Origin: Rossellomorea pakistanensis
GTDB taxonomy: Bacteria; Bacillota; Bacilli; Bacillales; Bacillaceae_B
Direction: 5' to 3'
DNA length: 64,000 nt
Assembly: GCF_016908495.1 (NCBI RefSeq)
Contig: NZ_JAFBDZ010000002.1
Location: 930,001 to 994,000 of the forward strand
Positions 9,569-21,334 of the stretch are shown here, in pieces. The notes below the pieces were generated by a model. The model saw only the letters and a program-made list of their open reading frames with translations. It was not told the DNA's origin and did not search any database. The position numbers and the translations under genes are program-made. Every line of letters begins with the position of its first letter. The first letter of the stretch is position 1.

Positions 9569-10193
9569 TTTAACGATTGCGATGCCGAAAGGGAGAATTT
9601 TTGAGGAAGCAGTTGAATTATTACGTAGATCCGGATATCAATTGCCCCCTGAATTTGAAGCTTCTCGAAAGCTCATTATCGAAGTGCCGGAAGAGAATTT
9701 ACGATTTATTTTAGCGAAGCCAATGGATGTTCCTACATACGTTGAGCATGGGGTAGCAGATCTCGGGATAGCAGGGAAAGACGTGATGCTTGAAGAGGAA
9801 CGGGATGTTTACGAGCTTTTAGATTTGAAAATTAGTGCCTGTTATTTAGCGGTGGCTGGACTACCAGGAGCACGGCTCAATGAAGTAGCTCCTAAGATTG
9901 CCACTAAATATCCGAATGTAGCATCGACGTATTTTCGTGAGCAAGGGGAGCAAGTAGAAATCATTAAACTGAATGGCTCGATTGAATTAGCACCATTAAT
10001 AGGGTTGGCTGATCGAATTGTAGATATCGTGTCGACAGGCAGAACATTAAAAGAAAATGGATTAGTAGAAACAGAGAGAATTGTCGAAATTACTTCTAGG
10101 TTAATCGTTAATCCTGTTAGCTACCGAATGAAGGACGAAAGAATTGAAGAAATGGTGAATCGATTAACAGATGTGATAGAACAAAATGATTAA
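9561..10193 (+). CDS. hisG: ATP phosphoribosyltransferase, short form
   Basis: A 210-residue catalytic subunit joining ATP and PRPP in the committed step of histidine synthesis. The length is that of the HisZ-dependent short form, without the C-terminal regulatory domain. Landmarks are [25 protein letters not shown] and the PRPP loop [14 protein letters not shown]. Of three tandem ATGs I chose 9561, six bases after AGGTGG; a longer frame from 9381 lies inside hisZ and is spurious. Confidence 0.95.
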   Translation: MRDLTIAMPKGRIFEEAVELLRRSGYQLPPEFEASRKLIIEVPEENLRFILAKPMDVPTYVEHGVADLGIAGKDVMLEEERDVYELLDLKISACYLAVAGLPGARLNEVAPKIATKYPNVASTYFREQGEQVEIIKLNGSIELAPLIGLADRIVDIVSTGRTLKENGLVETERIVEITSRLIVNPVSYRMKDERIEEMVNRLTDVIEQND

Positions 10194-10210
10194 AGAAAAG
10201 GAGGGGACCA

Positions 10211-11482
10211 ATGAAAATCCTACAAGTGAACGATCAAATTTCAATTAAGAGATCTGTTGACAATGGCACAGGTGAACAGCGTAAAAGTGTTGTCAACATT
10301 TTACAAGAAGTGAAAAAATCAGGTGATAAGGCATTGCATCATTTCACTTTGCGATTTGACGGTGTAAGTATAGAGAGACATAGGGTAACCGAAGTTGAAA
10401 TAGAGAAAGCATTCGGTGAAATTGATTCGGAAATGATCGGAATTATTGAAGAGGCCGCCAATCATATTGAAGATTTCCACCGCATGCAAAAACGAGAGTC
10501 ATGGTTTAAAACTTTAGATAACGGAACATTGTTAGGGCAAAAAATGACCCCGCTTGATTCAGTTGGCGTGTATGTTCCCGGTGGCACAGCGGCCTATCCG
10601 TCCTCTGTATTAATGAATGTTCTTCCAGCAAAGGTCGCGGGTGTAAAACGGATTGTCATGGTTTCTCCTCCTGATCAAGATGGAAAGATCCCTGCTGGTG
10701 TGTTAGTGGCGGCAAAGGTTGCTGGTGTAGAAGAAATCTATAAAGTCGGTGGGGCTCAAGCGGTTGGAGCCTTGGCATATGGAACAGAGTCAATCAAACC
10801 GGTAGATAAAATTGTCGGGCCTGGGAATATTTATGTTGCACTTGCTAAGAGAGAGGTATTCGGCGATGTTGATATTGATATGATCGCGGGTCCGAGTGAG
10901 ATTGTCGTGTTGGCGGATGAGACGGCATCACCCGTTGAGGCGGCTGCTGATTTATTGTCACAGGCAGAGCATGATGAAAATGCTTCTGCAGTGGTGGTGA
11001 CGACTTCTGAAGAGTTAGCTGGAGAAATTTCTAGGGAGGTTGACCGACAATTAGAAGATCTTCCAAGACGAGCTATTGCCGCAAAATCAATCGAACAGTT
11101 TGGAGCCATATATGTCGTTAAGGAGCTAGCGGATGCCATTGAGGTTGTGAATCAGTTAGCTCCCGAACATCTTGAAATTTTGACAGTAGATCCAATGGAT
11201 GTAATGGCCAAAATCCGTCACGCCGGGGCGATCTTTCTGGGCCGTTTTAGCTCAGAGCCTGTAGGAGACTATTTTGCTGGGCCAAATCATGTATTGCCGA
11301 CAAACGGAACGGCCCGTTTCTCAAGCCCGTTGAATGTAGACGATTTTATAAAAAAATCAAGCATCATATCCTATAGTAAAGCAGCATTGGAGCAAAATTA
11401 TAAAAAAATCGCCGCCCTTGCAAGACTCGAAGGCCTCGAAGCCCATGCGAGAGCTGTGGAAGTAAGATTTACAAAAGATTAA
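10211..11482 (+). CDS. hisD: histidinol dehydrogenase
   Basis: A 423-residue zinc enzyme catalysing the last two NAD-dependent oxidations of histidinol to histidine. Signatures include [50 protein letters not shown], the His in LAPEHLEIL and [18 protein letters not shown] precedes the ATG, 17 bases after hisG. The gap after hisD is the widest in the operon (105 bases) and holds a palindromic repeat. Confidence 0.96.
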   Translation: MKILQVNDQISIKRSVDNGTGEQRKSVVNILQEVKKSGDKALHHFTLRFDGVSIERHRVTEVEIEKAFGEIDSEMIGIIEEAANHIEDFHRMQKRESWFKTLDNGTLLGQKMTPLDSVGVYVPGGTAAYPSSVLMNVLPAKVAGVKRIVMVSPPDQDGKIPAGVLVAAKVAGVEEIYKVGGAQAVGALAYGTESIKPVDKIVGPGNIYVALAKREVFGDVDIDMIAGPSEIVVLADETASPVEAAADLLSQAEHDENASAVVVTTSEELAGEISREVDRQLEDLPRRAIAAKSIEQFGAIYVVKELADAIEVVNQLAPEHLEILTVDPMDVMAKIRHAGAIFLGRFSSEPVGDYFAGPNHVLPTNGTARFSSPLNVDDFIKKSSIISYSKAALEQNYKKIAALARLEGLEAHARAVEVRFTKD

Positions 11483-11517
11483 ACCGGGGATTTATTTATG
11501 TAACGCATTAAAGCGAT

Positions 11518-11562
11518 CGGGGACGGTTCTCGATTGCATTAAAGCAATCGAGAACCGTCCCG
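11518..11562. repeat. GGGACGGTTCT palindrome inside the his operon
   Basis: A 19-bp inverted repeat with one bulged base, built from CGGGACGGTTCTCGATTGC and its complement around the loop ATTAAA. It lies in the hisD-hisB gap, preceded by GTAACGCATTAA and followed by GACGTTAA. Related full or half copies lie near 14.95, 15.14 and 18.66 kb. The form is that of REP-like palindromes. No T run follows, so it is not a canonical terminator. Confidence 0.8.
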
Positions 11563-11587
11563 CAGGACGTTAAAGGAGTGAAGTGGA

Positions 11588-12184
11588 ATGGAGTTTGTGG
11601 ATCGGAAATATGAGTTGTCGAGGAAGACGAATGAGACGGATATTAATTTGGCTTTTTCCGTTGATGGGGAAGGATTTTCAGATATTGAGACGGGTGTTCC
11701 GTTTATGAATCACATGCTGGACCTGTTTACGAAGCATGGTCATTTTGATTTAGCAATTGATGCTAAGGGAGATATTGAGATTGATGATCATCATACTACA
11801 GAGGACATTGGGATTGTCCTCGGACAGGCCCTGCTTCATTCACTAGGGGATAAACGCGGGATAAAGCGTTATGGAAACGCATTTGTCCCTATGGATGAAG
11901 CCCTTGCCCAAGTGGTTGTCGACTTGAGTAATCGTCCTCATTTAGAGATGAGAGCAGAATTTCCTTCTCAAAAGGTGGGGACATTTGATACAGAATTAGT
12001 TCATGAATTTTTATGGAAACTAGCCCTTGAAACGAGAATGAATCTTCATGTCATCGTTCACTATGGACATAACACACATCATATGATTGAAGCGGTTTTT
12101 AAGGCACTTGGTCGTGCTCTTGATGAAGCAACGATGATCGATCCTCGGATAAAAGGAGTACCTTCCACGAAAGGGATGTTATAG
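11588..12184 (+). CDS. hisB: imidazoleglycerol-phosphate dehydratase
   Basis: A 198-residue manganese enzyme dehydrating imidazole-glycerol phosphate. The two metal-binding motifs DDHHTTEDIGI and HHMIEAVFKALGRAL are intact, as is PFMNHMLDLFTKHG. The protein is the monofunctional form without a histidinol phosphatase domain. AAAGGAG precedes the ATG; hisH begins two bases after its stop. Confidence 0.96.
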   Translation: MEFVDRKYELSRKTNETDINLAFSVDGEGFSDIETGVPFMNHMLDLFTKHGHFDLAIDAKGDIEIDDHHTTEDIGIVLGQALLHSLGDKRGIKRYGNAFVPMDEALAQVVVDLSNRPHLEMRAEFPSQKVGTFDTELVHEFLWKLALETRMNLHVIVHYGHNTHHMIEAVFKALGRALDEATMIDPRIKGVPSTKGML

Positions 12185-12186
12185 AT

Positions 12187-12816
12187 ATGATAGGCATCAT
12201 TGATTACGGCATGGGGAATTTGTTTAGTGTCAGTAAGGCTCTTGAAAGGCTTGATATTCCTTATTTCTTAAGTGATTGTCCAAAAGAACTGGAAAAAGCG
12301 GATGGGTTAATTTTGCCAGGAGTAGGTGCATTCCGAGATGCCATGAAGCTTTTAAAGGAACAAAAGCTTGATCAATTTCTCCAGGATTATACGGCAGAAG
12401 GGAAGCCCTTGCTTGGAATTTGCCTGGGGATGCAGCTGCTTTTTGAAAAAAGTGAGGAAAATGGAGAGTGGCAAGGACTTGGTCTCCTACAAGGAAGAAT
12501 TACAAGAATCCCTAGAAAAGAAGAACAATTGAAAATCCCTCATATGGGGTGGAATAAGATTACTTTTACACACGAATCGGCTATTTTAAATGAATTAGCA
12601 GAAGGCTATGTTTATTTTGTTCACTCCTATTATGCCTCTGATATGGAACAAAGGGATCAAATTGCAGTAACTTATTATGGAGAGGAAATCCCTGCTGTTG
12701 TGGGAAGAGGGAATGTTTTTGGAATGCAATTTCATCCGGAAAAAAGTAGTGAACTTGGAATGGGGCTGCTCCAAAACTTCACGAATATTGTTAAAGGATT
12801 GGAGACGATAAAATGA
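12187..12816 (+). CDS. hisH: imidazole glycerol phosphate synthase, glutaminase subunit
   Basis: A 209-residue class I glutamine amidotransferase that supplies ammonia to HisF. The nucleophile elbow [10 protein letters not shown] gives the catalytic Cys near residue 80, and HPEKSSELG carries the His/Glu of the triad. The stop overlaps the hisA ATG by four bases. Confidence 0.95.
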   Translation: MIGIIDYGMGNLFSVSKALERLDIPYFLSDCPKELEKADGLILPGVGAFRDAMKLLKEQKLDQFLQDYTAEGKPLLGICLGMQLLFEKSEENGEWQGLGLLQGRITRIPRKEEQLKIPHMGWNKITFTHESAILNELAEGYVYFVHSYYASDMEQRDQIAVTYYGEEIPAVVGRGNVFGMQFHPEKSSELGMGLLQNFTNIVKGLETIK

Positions 12817-13550
12817 GCTTTACGATTTATCCTGCCATCGATATGCGTGGAGGTAAGTGTGTACGGTTAATCCAAGGTGATTATAACCAAGAAACAATCT
12901 ACGGTGATTCCCCTTTTGAAATGGCAAAGCGTTTTGTAAATGAAGGAGCAGAATGGATCCATATGGTAGACCTTGATGGTGCGAAAGATGGGAAGCGAGT
13001 AAACGATGCTTTTGTGATCAAAGTGGCAAAGGAGCTTCCGGCTAAAGTGCAAATTGGAGGCGGGATTCGAATGAAAGAGGATATTGATCATTATTTAGAA
13101 AATGGCGTTGATCGCGTTATTATAGGAAGTATTGCCGTTTCACAACCGGACTTGGTAAAAGAGTGGTTAACCATTTATGGTGACAAGCTAGCGATTGGCC
13201 TTGATGCAAAAGATGGCTATGTCGCCACCCATGGCTGGTTAGAAACTTCAGGGGTCAAGGCCGTCCAGTTAGGAAAAGAGTTTGCTGAAGCCGGAGCTGA
13301 GACGTTTATTTTTACCGATATTGCAACAGATGGAATGCTTTCAGGACCAAACGTTCAGGCCGTAAAAGAACTTGCTCAGCATACTGGAAAAGAAGTGATT
13401 GCTTCAGGAGGAGTTAGTTCTCTGGATGATTTAAAAATGCTAAGGAAGTATGCTTCTGATGGAGTGGGAGGCGCTATCGTTGGAAAGGCGATTTATACGG
13501 GTAAAGTGTCTATTCGACAAGCGATTGAAGAGGTGAGGTCATCATGCTAA
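12813..13550 (+). CDS. hisA: phosphoribosylformimino-AICAR phosphate isomerase
   Basis: A 245-residue TIM-barrel Amadori isomerase of histidine synthesis. The N-terminal catalytic Asp lies in [19 protein letters not shown] and the second in [10 protein letters not shown]; two half-barrel phosphate loops (GGGIR and ASGGVS) are evident. It overlaps both hisH and hisF by a few bases. Confidence 0.95.
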   Translation: MSFTIYPAIDMRGGKCVRLIQGDYNQETIYGDSPFEMAKRFVNEGAEWIHMVDLDGAKDGKRVNDAFVIKVAKELPAKVQIGGGIRMKEDIDHYLENGVDRVIIGSIAVSQPDLVKEWLTIYGDKLAIGLDAKDGYVATHGWLETSGVKAVQLGKEFAEAGAETFIFTDIATDGMLSGPNVQAVKELAQHTGKEVIASGGVSSLDDLKMLRKYASDGVGGAIVGKAIYTGKVSIRQAIEEVRSSC

Positions 13551-14302
13551 CGAAACGGATTGTTCCATGTCTTGATGTCAAAGATGGACGTGTTGTGAAG
13601 GGGATACAATTTGTTGAACTAAGAGATGCTGGTGACCCAGTGGAACTGGCTAAAATCTATGATCACCAAGGTGCAGATGAGCTTGTTTTCCTTGATATTT
13701 CTGCGTCACATGAGGGTAGGAAAACGATGGTAGAAGTCGTTAAATCCGTTGCTTCTCAACTGGCGATTCCCTTTACGGTAGGTGGGGGAATTAATTCTGT
13801 TGACGATATGAAAAGAATTCTAAGAGCAGGTGCAGACAAAGTATCTTTGAATACAGCTGCTATTTTAAATCCGGTTTTAATCAAAGAAGGAGCCGATTAT
13901 TTTGGTTCCCAATGTATTGTCGTGGCCATTGATGCGAAATACGATGGTAAGTCGAAAACTTGGAAAGTTTTTACTCATGGAGGTCGGAATACAACAGGGA
14001 AAAATGCCGTTGAATGGGCAGCCGAAGCGGAGAGATTGGGAGCAGGAGAGATTCTGTTAACGAGTATGGACAGCGATGGCGCCAAAAGTGGTTTTAACCT
14101 TGCGCTTACAAAAGCGGTAGCAGAAGCGGTGTCACTACCGGTTATTGCTTCTGGAGGGGCTGGGAATGCTGCGCATTTTGCTGAAGTTTTTACAGATGGA
14201 AAAGCGGATGCTGCTCTTGCGGCTTCGATTTTTCATTACAAGGAAACGAGTGTAGTGCAAGTGAAAAATTATTTAACGGAGAAAGGGGTACATGTTCGAT
14301 GA
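13544..14302 (+). CDS. hisF: imidazole glycerol phosphate synthase, cyclase subunit
   Basis: A 252-residue TIM barrel that closes the imidazole ring and releases AICAR, using ammonia channelled from HisH. Catalytic Asp residues lie in [16 protein letters not shown] and [14 protein letters not shown]. The start overlaps hisA by seven bases and the stop overlaps hisI by four. Confidence 0.96.
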   Translation: MLTKRIVPCLDVKDGRVVKGIQFVELRDAGDPVELAKIYDHQGADELVFLDISASHEGRKTMVEVVKSVASQLAIPFTVGGGINSVDDMKRILRAGADKVSLNTAAILNPVLIKEGADYFGSQCIVVAIDAKYDGKSKTWKVFTHGGRNTTGKNAVEWAAEAERLGAGEILLTSMDSDGAKSGFNLALTKAVAEAVSLPVIASGGAGNAAHFAEVFTDGKADAALAASIFHYKETSVVQVKNYLTEKGVHVR

Positions 14303-14937
14303 AGGAAAATGTGCTAGGTAAGATTAAATGGGATCAAAACGGACTCGTACCCGCCATTGTTCAGGATGTATTGACGAAAGAGGTGCTAACCCTTGCCTAT
14401 ATGAATGACGTGTCATTAGGAAAGTCGGTAGAAAGTGGGGAAACTTGGTTCTATTCTCGCTCCCGTCAAGAGCTTTGGCATAAGGGGGCGACAAGTGGAA
14501 ATACACAAAGAATAGTAGAAATGAAGTATGATTGTGACCAGGATGCTATACTCGTTCTGGTAAGTCCAATGGGCCCAGCCTGTCATAAGGGGAATAATAG
14601 TTGTTTTGAAGAGAGTATTTATCGGGGGGATGATGAAGTTTCCGGGTTTGACAGCTTCATGATTTTGCAAAAGCTTGAGAGGATTATCGCAGAGCGTTAC
14701 GAGAAGCGCCCTGATGGAGCTTATACCACCTACTTATTTGAAGAAGGTGTCGATAAAATCTTGAAAAAAGTGGGAGAAGAATCAGCAGAAGTCATCATAG
14801 CAGCGAAAAACCGTGACAAGGAAGAGCTCAAATGGGAGGTAGCAGATCTTTTCTACCACACCCTAGTCCTCCTAAGGGAACAAAACCTCCCACTAAAAGA
14901 AATCTTAAACGTCCTGCAAAAACGCCACCAAAAATAA
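14299..14937 (+). CDS. hisI: bifunctional phosphoribosyl-AMP cyclohydrolase / phosphoribosyl-ATP pyrophosphatase
   Basis: A 212-residue fusion performing steps two and three of histidine synthesis. Residues 1-115 are the HisI cyclohydrolase ([19 protein letters not shown], and [11 protein letters not shown] with zinc ligands CHKGNNSCF). Residues 120-212 are the HisE pyrophosphatase helical bundle ([22 protein letters not shown]). This fused form is usual in bacilli. It is the last gene of the his operon. Confidence 0.95.
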   Translation: MKENVLGKIKWDQNGLVPAIVQDVLTKEVLTLAYMNDVSLGKSVESGETWFYSRSRQELWHKGATSGNTQRIVEMKYDCDQDAILVLVSPMGPACHKGNNSCFEESIYRGDDEVSGFDSFMILQKLERIIAERYEKRPDGAYTTYLFEEGVDKILKKVGEESAEVIIAAKNRDKEELKWEVADLFYHTLVLLREQNLPLKEILNVLQKRHQK

Positions 14938-14940
14938 CCT

Positions 14941-15010
14941 CGGGGACGGTCCTCGACCACTGTACCGCGTCACCGCACCCGGGGACGGTTCTCGATTGCG
15001 TTAATGCGCT
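14941..15010. repeat. two GGGGACGGT half-repeats behind hisI
   Basis: Two partial copies in direct orientation: CGGGGACGGTCCTCGACC at 14941-14958 and CCGGGGACGGTTCTCGATTGCG at 14980-15000, the latter continuing into TTAATGCGC. Neither carries its complementary arm. They look like decayed members of the palindrome family seen at 11.5 and 15.1 kb. Confidence 0.6.
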
Positions 15011-15118
15011 AAATAAAATAGAATAGACGACATCAAATTCTGTGGGGATTGCCTGATTAAGTAAAATTTTTATTAACCAGACGATAACCTAAATGGCACT
15101 TAGTAGAAAACTAATTAA

Positions 15119-15168
15119 GGGACGGTTCTTGGTTGCGGTAAAGCTTTACCGCAACCAAGAACCGTCCC
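15119..15168. repeat. perfect 25-bp palindrome of the GGGACGGTTCT family
   Basis: Bases 15119-15143 and 15144-15168 are exact reverse complements with no loop, starting GGGACGGTTCTTGGTTGCGG. It lies between the convergent hisI and lipoprotein genes, flanked by CTAATTAAG on one side and TTTAACGCG on the other. It might act as a bidirectional transcription barrier there. Confidence 0.85.
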
Positions 15169-15184
15169 CGAGTGCTTTAACGCG

Positions 15185-15496
15185 TTATTGCATTTGTTTG
15201 CCTTGTTTGTCCATTACTTTGTTGTTTCGGAAGGTAATGTAGATGAAGGATTGTCCGCCTTTGTCTCCATCCCAAACGTATGCAAATTTGTGGTTGTTTG
15301 TTCCTTTACCGGATTCTTTAAATAATTTACCATCGCTCCCAATGATCTCTTTCACCTCATCGTAGCTCATTCCTTTTTCAATCGCTGCAAATTCCTTCAC
15401 AGATGCAGTTGGTTGATTTTCCTCTTGAGCTGGTGATGTACAAGCTCCCATTATGAAGCCAGCCAACACAATCCCAGTAATCGCCATCCTTTTCAA
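15185..15496 (-). CDS. small lipoprotein with BamE/SmpA-like fold
   Basis: A 103-residue precursor: basic N-terminus, hydrophobic stretch and lipobox MGAC (Cys about residue 19), so it should be lipidated by Lgt and anchored outside the membrane. The mature part FAAIEKGMSYDEVKEIIGSDGKL...YVWDG...ITFRNNKV has the pattern of the DUF3862/SmpA-OmlA-like family found in many Firmicute lipoproteins. GGGGGAG precedes the start. Function unknown. Confidence 0.8.
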   Translation of the reverse strand: MKRMAITGIVLAGFIMGACTSPAQEENQPTASVKEFAAIEKGMSYDEVKEIIGSDGKLFKESGKGTNNHKFAYVWDGDKGGQSFIYITFRNNKVMDKQGKQMQ

Positions 15497-15654
15497 TTCC
15501 CACTCCCCCTTTTAATAGATGAAACGTTAGCAATACAAAATTTGTTTCACTTTAGGAATCAACATTTCCAAAAATTATCCTTTATAAGTGGTTTAGGAAC
15601 ACATCTATATGTGATATACTTTTGTAGTTAAAATTGTACGTTCGGAGGACTTTC

Positions 15655-17169
15655 ATGAGAAAAGGTTCAAAGGCAAGACAGCAAAATACGAAGATATTGT
15701 CTTTTGTTCCTACGGGAGAATATTATTTTCACAAAGGAATGAAGGCGTATCAACGAAGAGAATTAATGAAGTCAAAAAAATACCTGCACCGGGCTCTTCA
15801 ATTAGAACCTTTGGAACCAATGATTGCTTGTCAGTTATCCATTGTCTATACAGAGATCGGAGAATATAAACAATCTAATGAGCTGCTTCACACTATAGTG
15901 GATGATTTAGATCCTCATATGATTGAATGTCACTATTTCCTAGCAAACAACTACGCACATCTAGGTCTTTTTAAAGAAGCTTACAAACATGTAAGCACGT
16001 ATCTGGAAAAAGAGGAGTTTGGGGAATTTTCAGAGGATGCAGAAGACTTGTTGGAATTACTTGAACTGGATTCGGATGACCCTCTTGAAGCGGTTTATGA
16101 ACAGGACGAGTTAATTGTTAAACAAGAAAAAGCACGGGAACTTCTAGAGTCAGGAAACTTTCAAAGAGCGGTTGATTTACTACAAACGATTATTCAAGAA
16201 TATCCTGAATTCTGGTCTGCTTATAATAATTTAGCCCTCGCTTATTTTTATCTTGGGGAAGTGCAGAAAGCGACAGATACTCTTGAAGAGGTCTTGGAAA
16301 AAAACCCTGGAAATCTCCATGCTCTTTGCAATACAGCCGTATTTTATTTTTACCAAAAAAGAAATGACGAGCTTGATGAACTAGTAAAGGGATTAGAAAA
16401 AGTCCGACCAATGCTACAAGAGCACCGTTACAAGTTAGGAGCGACATTTGCATTGATCGGGCAATATGAAAAGTCGTTTACATGGCTGAAGGCTTTGCAA
16501 AAACAAGGTTTTGAAGGAGATAACAGCTTTAATTATTGGTTATCTCATGCTGCCCACCATACGGGTCATACACAAACAGCACAACAGGCTTGGAATAGAG
16601 TTCTCAAAGAAACTCCTGAAAAAGAGGGGATGGAGCCTTGGAGTTCCGAAGACCATCACCCAGATGGGTTTGAAAACCATACCCCATCGATTTTGAAGAA
16701 GCTGAAAAGCGAATATATTGAAGAGAGACTCTTCGGCTTGTTTTTAATTTCTGTTTCACAAAACCCCAAGGAAATTCTGACCCATGCTGATTTTCGGGAC
16801 ATAGAGGAGTTTTCCTTGATGGAAAAGCTCTATTTGGCGGAGATATTGGAAGCGAACGCTAGAAAAGAGTTTAAGGGAAGTAATGAAATCAAATTGATTC
16901 ATGAGACGGCGAAAATTCTCTATCAACAACATCATCCCATTGGTGCAGTCGACTCAGGCTTGTTTTTAACCTGGTTTGCAACAGGCTATCGCGGATTAAA
17001 AGAGGGAGAAACGTTTCAAAATACAAAAGCACTTGCAGCTGCTACAGAATTTGTTTGGAGTCGACTTCGTAGTGCGAAAAAAACGAAAAAAGAAATTTCC
17101 GCTCTATATCAAATATCAACAAGCACTCTTAATAAATATATTGGTATTATCGAGACCTATTTACCGTGA
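15655..17169 (+). CDS. yvcD: tetratricopeptide-repeat protein YvcD
   Basis: A 504-residue cytoplasmic protein. Residues 20-260 contain several TPR units (AYQRRELMKSKKYLHRALQLEP, AYNNLALAYFYLGEVQKATDTLEEVLEKNP), giving a protein-binding scaffold. The C-terminal 60 residues (LAAATEFVWSRLRSAKKTKKEISALYQISTSTLNKYI) look like a helix-turn-helix. I chose ATG 15655 with GGAGG seven bases upstream. It lies before trxB as in B. subtilis. No enzymatic motif is visible; the partner is unknown. Confidence 0.85.
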   Translation: MRKGSKARQQNTKILSFVPTGEYYFHKGMKAYQRRELMKSKKYLHRALQLEPLEPMIACQLSIVYTEIGEYKQSNELLHTIVDDLDPHMIECHYFLANNYAHLGLFKEAYKHVSTYLEKEEFGEFSEDAEDLLELLELDSDDPLEAVYEQDELIVKQEKARELLESGNFQRAVDLLQTIIQEYPEFWSAYNNLALAYFYLGEVQKATDTLEEVLEKNPGNLHALCNTAVFYFYQKRNDELDELVKGLEKVRPMLQEHRYKLGATFALIGQYEKSFTWLKALQKQGFEGDNSFNYWLSHAAHHTGHTQTAQQAWNRVLKETPEKEGMEPWSSEDHHPDGFENHTPSILKKLKSEYIEERLFGLFLISVSQNPKEILTHADFRDIEEFSLMEKLYLAEILEANARKEFKGSNEIKLIHETAKILYQQHHPIGAVDSGLFLTWFATGYRGLKEGETFQNTKALAAATEFVWSRLRSAKKTKKEISALYQISTSTLNKYIGIIETYLP

Positions 17170-17250
17170 GCATATTTTTGGACGAATGAGCTCATAATTT
17201 TATAGGATATGGATAGGCAGGAAATACTATATAGAGTCGAAGGAAAATGA

Positions 17251-18294
<1,044 letters not shown>

Positions 18295-18304
18295 TCTAAA
18301 AAGG

Positions 18305-18388
18305 TAGGGGTCTGTAACCACACTTGTATTCATCTCATCTTTAAGGTTGATTTGAAAAATAAAGTGGTGGTTTAGACCCTTTTTTAAA
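18305..18388 (+). terminator. probable trxB terminator (long hairpin)
   Basis: GGGGTCTGTAACCACACTT pairs with AAAGTGGTGGTTTAGACCC across a long loop and is followed by a T run. It lies just behind trxB. Confidence 0.6.
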
Positions 18389-18941
18389 GTCTTCAACAGT
18401 TGGTACATATTGGATTAACTTAGTGTGATTTATTTCGACAATGCTTGTCTAATCATTAGAGGAATTGTTGAGAAATGGTTAACAAAATCGTAACTGCCTT
18501 TTAAACCTCCTGTAACAATAGTGAAACAATTTTAGGGTATTATAGAGAATAAGAAATTGACCCCCTTTTAAGTAATAAATCCCGTTAACGACACAGGAAT
18601 CGCCTGTGTCAATTTTTTTTGCCATTACTTTAGTGCGTTAATACGTTACTGAAATCGAGAACCGTCCCGCGGTGCGTTAATTCGACAGAGTCCTAAAGCC
18701 TGTCCATGCCTTTTAATGTTCATAGTTCTTTAACATTCTACCGAACGCGGAAACATTGTAGCTGTTCTTTAATCATAGTATAATAAGAGGAATGATAAGA
18801 GGTCTTGAGTCAAAATGAAGCGCCAGAGATCATAACGTCCAAAAATAGGCGGAATCTAACCTATTCAAAGACATTATGAAAGGTTTATAAAACCTTTTGA
18901 GGCAAGCCCTGATCGGAAGCTGAAGATTGAGGTGAAATAGA
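18389..18941. other. gene-free stretch between trxB and yvcI
   Basis: No convincing ORF. It contains an orphan terminator (18590-18620) and a half copy of the GGGACGGTTCT repeat family (18651-18671, ATCGAGAACCGTCCCG) flanked by GTGCGTTAAT on both sides. The stretch before the terminator could encode a short untranslated RNA, but I see no clear promoter. Confidence 0.5.
18590..18620 (+). terminator. orphan Rho-independent terminator
   Basis: GACACAGG and CCTGTGTC form a perfect 8-bp stem with a 5-base loop, followed by AATTTTTTTT. There is no gene directly upstream after the trxB terminator about 200 bases earlier. Confidence 0.8.
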
Positions 18942-19400
18942 TTGCAACGAGTGACGAATTGCTTATATTTAAAAGAGAATAAAGTACTCCTTCTCCAAAA
19001 ACCGCGCAGGGGTTGGTGGGTCGCTCCTGGTGGGAAAATGGAACAAGGAGAATCGATTCGAGATGCTGTGATTCGTGAGTATCGAGAGGAAACAGGAATC
19101 TATTTACGAAATCCAAATGTCAAAGGGATTTTTACCTTTATCATCAAGGATGGAGACCAGGTAATCTCTGAATGGATGATGTTTACCTTTTTTGCTACAG
19201 AAGCGGATGGTGTTAATCTTCAGGAATCCGAAGAAGGAACCATTGAATGGCATAGCTTTGACGATATTAAAGACCTTCCGATGGCAGAAGGAGATTATCA
19301 TATTCTAGATTATATGATCCATGGAAAAGGAGTCATATATGGTACTTTTACTTATACACCTGATTTTAAATTATTATCATACAAATTAGATCCTAGTTAA
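18942..19400 (+). CDS. yvcI: Nudix hydrolase YvcI
   Basis: A 152-residue Nudix hydrolase with an intact Nudix box [24 protein letters not shown] (residues 26-49). It resembles 8-oxo-dGTP/NDP-sugar-type Nudix enzymes; the substrate is not decided by sequence. TTG 18942 is chosen because GAGGTGA lies six bases upstream and the product begins MQRVTNC as in B. subtilis. It heads the yvcI-rapZ-mgfK-whiA-crh cluster. Confidence 0.92.
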   Translation: MQRVTNCLYLKENKVLLLQKPRRGWWVAPGGKMEQGESIRDAVIREYREETGIYLRNPNVKGIFTFIIKDGDQVISEWMMFTFFATEADGVNLQESEEGTIEWHSFDDIKDLPMAEGDYHILDYMIHGKGVIYGTFTYTPDFKLLSYKLDPS

Positions 19401-19425
19401 GTATATAGATAAAGGGGGAAGAGAG

Positions 19426-20319
19426 ATGAGCAGCGGATCAACAAATGATGTTCAACTAGTAGTCATTACAGGTATGTCAGGAGCAGGAAAAACAGTGGCC
19501 ATTCAAAGTTTTGAGGATTTAGGTTTCTTTTGTGTGGACAACCTACCTCCCACCCTACTTCCTAAATTTCTGGAACTGATGAAAGAGTCTGGGAATAAAA
19601 TGAACAAGGTTGCTCTTGTCATGGATCTCCGTGGACGTGAGTTCTTCGATCATCTATTTCAAGCATTGGATGAATTAGCGGAAACCTCATGGGTAACCCC
19701 ACAAATATTATTTCTGGATGCTGAGGATTCAGCTCTAGTAAGGAGATATAAAGAAACAAGACGTTCACATCCATTGGCTCCATCAGGTCTTCCTCTTGAA
19801 GGAATTAAGCAAGAACGTCAATTATTAGAGGAATTGAAAGGACGCGCCCAAACCATCTATACCACATCTACAATGAAGCCAAGAGAATTAAGGGAGAAAA
19901 TCCTCACAGAATTCTCTGTTAATAAACAATCCATTTTCACTGTAAATGTTATCTCATTTGGATTTAAACATGGTATTCCTATTGATGCGGATTTAGTGTT
20001 CGACGTTCGATTTCTCCCTAATCCCCATTACATTGACCATATGAGACCTAAAACAGGATTGGAAGAAGAGGTTTCAACCTATGTACTCAAATGGACGGAG
20101 ACTCAAAAGTTTATTGAAAAGGTGACCGATTTATTATCGTTTATGCTTCCACACTACAAACGAGAAGGAAAAAGCCAGCTCGTGGTGGCAATAGGATGTA
20201 CAGGAGGACAGCATCGTTCCGTCACTCTTGCTGAATATATTGGCCATTATTTTGAAGAGGATTATCATACAAAAATTTCTCATCGTGATATAAAGAAGAG
20301 AAAGGAACCGACAACATGA
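19426..20319 (+). CDS. rapZ: RNase adapter / nucleotide-binding protein RapZ
   Basis: A 297-residue P-loop protein (B. subtilis YvcJ). The Walker A motif GMSGAGKT is near residue 16, and the C-terminal domain shows the family signature [17 protein letters not shown]. In E. coli RapZ guides RNase E to a small RNA; in B. subtilis YvcJ binds nucleotides and affects competence. The stop overlaps the mgfK ATG by four bases. Confidence 0.94.
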   Translation: MSSGSTNDVQLVVITGMSGAGKTVAIQSFEDLGFFCVDNLPPTLLPKFLELMKESGNKMNKVALVMDLRGREFFDHLFQALDELAETSWVTPQILFLDAEDSALVRRYKETRRSHPLAPSGLPLEGIKQERQLLEELKGRAQTIYTTSTMKPRELREKILTEFSVNKQSIFTVNVISFGFKHGIPIDADLVFDVRFLPNPHYIDHMRPKTGLEEEVSTYVLKWTETQKFIEKVTDLLSFMLPHYKREGKSQLVVAIGCTGGQHRSVTLAEYIGHYFEEDYHTKISHRDIKKRKEPTT

Positions 20320-21293
20320 CCTTACAGAAACAGCCTAATGTTGTCATTATTGGAGGAGGAACAGGACTGCCGGTCTTACTCAGAGGGCTGAAAAAATTCC
20401 CTGTGGATATTACCGCTATTGTGACAGTTGCGGACGATGGCGGAAGTTCTGGCCGATTACGAGATGATCTACAGATTCCGCCTCCAGGTGACATTCGAAA
20501 TGTATTAGCCGCTCTTTCAGAAGTCGAACCGCTAGTTGAACAAATGTTTCAGCATCGCTTTGAAACATCCAATGAGCTAGCAGGTCATTCCCTTGGTAAT
20601 TTAATCATTGCTGCCTTAACGTCGATTACAGGTGATTTTGTTCATGCCATCCAAGAAATGAGCAGGGTATTGAATGTGAATGGGAAAGTTCTTCCGGCAG
20701 CAAATCAAAGTGTCATTTTAAACGCAGAAATGGAAGATGGAACAATCGTGTCGGGCGAATCTAAAATCCCATTTTCGGGTAAAAAAATAAAAGAAGTTTT
20801 TTTAACTCCGAAAACGGTAGAACCCGTTCAAGAAACGATTAATGCTATTCGAAATGCGGATCTCATTATCATAGGTCCTGGTAGTTTATACACGAGTATT
20901 TTGCCAAACCTTCTCGTTCCTCAAATTGGAAATGAAGTTCGAATGGCAAAAGCTCAAAAGGTTTATATCTGCAATATTATGACTCAAGCTGGTGAGACAT
21001 TAGATTTTACAGCAAGTGATCATGTGAGGGCGCTTAATCAACATATGGAACGTCCATTTATCAATACGATTCTTGTAAACAATGAGCAGGTTCCGGAAGA
21101 AATTCAAATCCGCTATCAAGAAGAGAAAGCAAAGCCTGTCATTTTTGATATTGAAAAACTGACGGCTATGGGTTTAAATGTCCTTTTTGATGAAATCATT
21201 TCTTATGAAAATGGTTATATAAGACATGATACTGAAAGGGTAGCTGAAATCATATACTCTTTATTAGAGAAGGAAGACCAAAACATCGTATAG
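20316..21293 (+). CDS. mgfK: gluconeogenesis factor YvcK (CofD-like)
   Basis: A 325-residue CofD/UPF0052 protein. The glycine-rich N-terminus [17 protein letters not shown] binds UDP-sugars in characterised homologues; [13 protein letters not shown] and [16 protein letters not shown] are family signatures. In B. subtilis it is needed for growth on gluconeogenic carbon and for cell shape. Coupled to rapZ. Confidence 0.94.
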   Translation: MTLQKQPNVVIIGGGTGLPVLLRGLKKFPVDITAIVTVADDGGSSGRLRDDLQIPPPGDIRNVLAALSEVEPLVEQMFQHRFETSNELAGHSLGNLIIAALTSITGDFVHAIQEMSRVLNVNGKVLPAANQSVILNAEMEDGTIVSGESKIPFSGKKIKEVFLTPKTVEPVQETINAIRNADLIIIGPGSLYTSILPNLLVPQIGNEVRMAKAQKVYICNIMTQAGETLDFTASDHVRALNQHMERPFINTILVNNEQVPEEIQIRYQEEKAKPVIFDIEKLTAMGLNVLFDEIISYENGYIRHDTERVAEIIYSLLEKEDQNIV

Positions 21294-21334
21294 AAGTTTC
21301 AAGCGCAGGTCGTTTGTCTTTAGGAGGTGACGGG

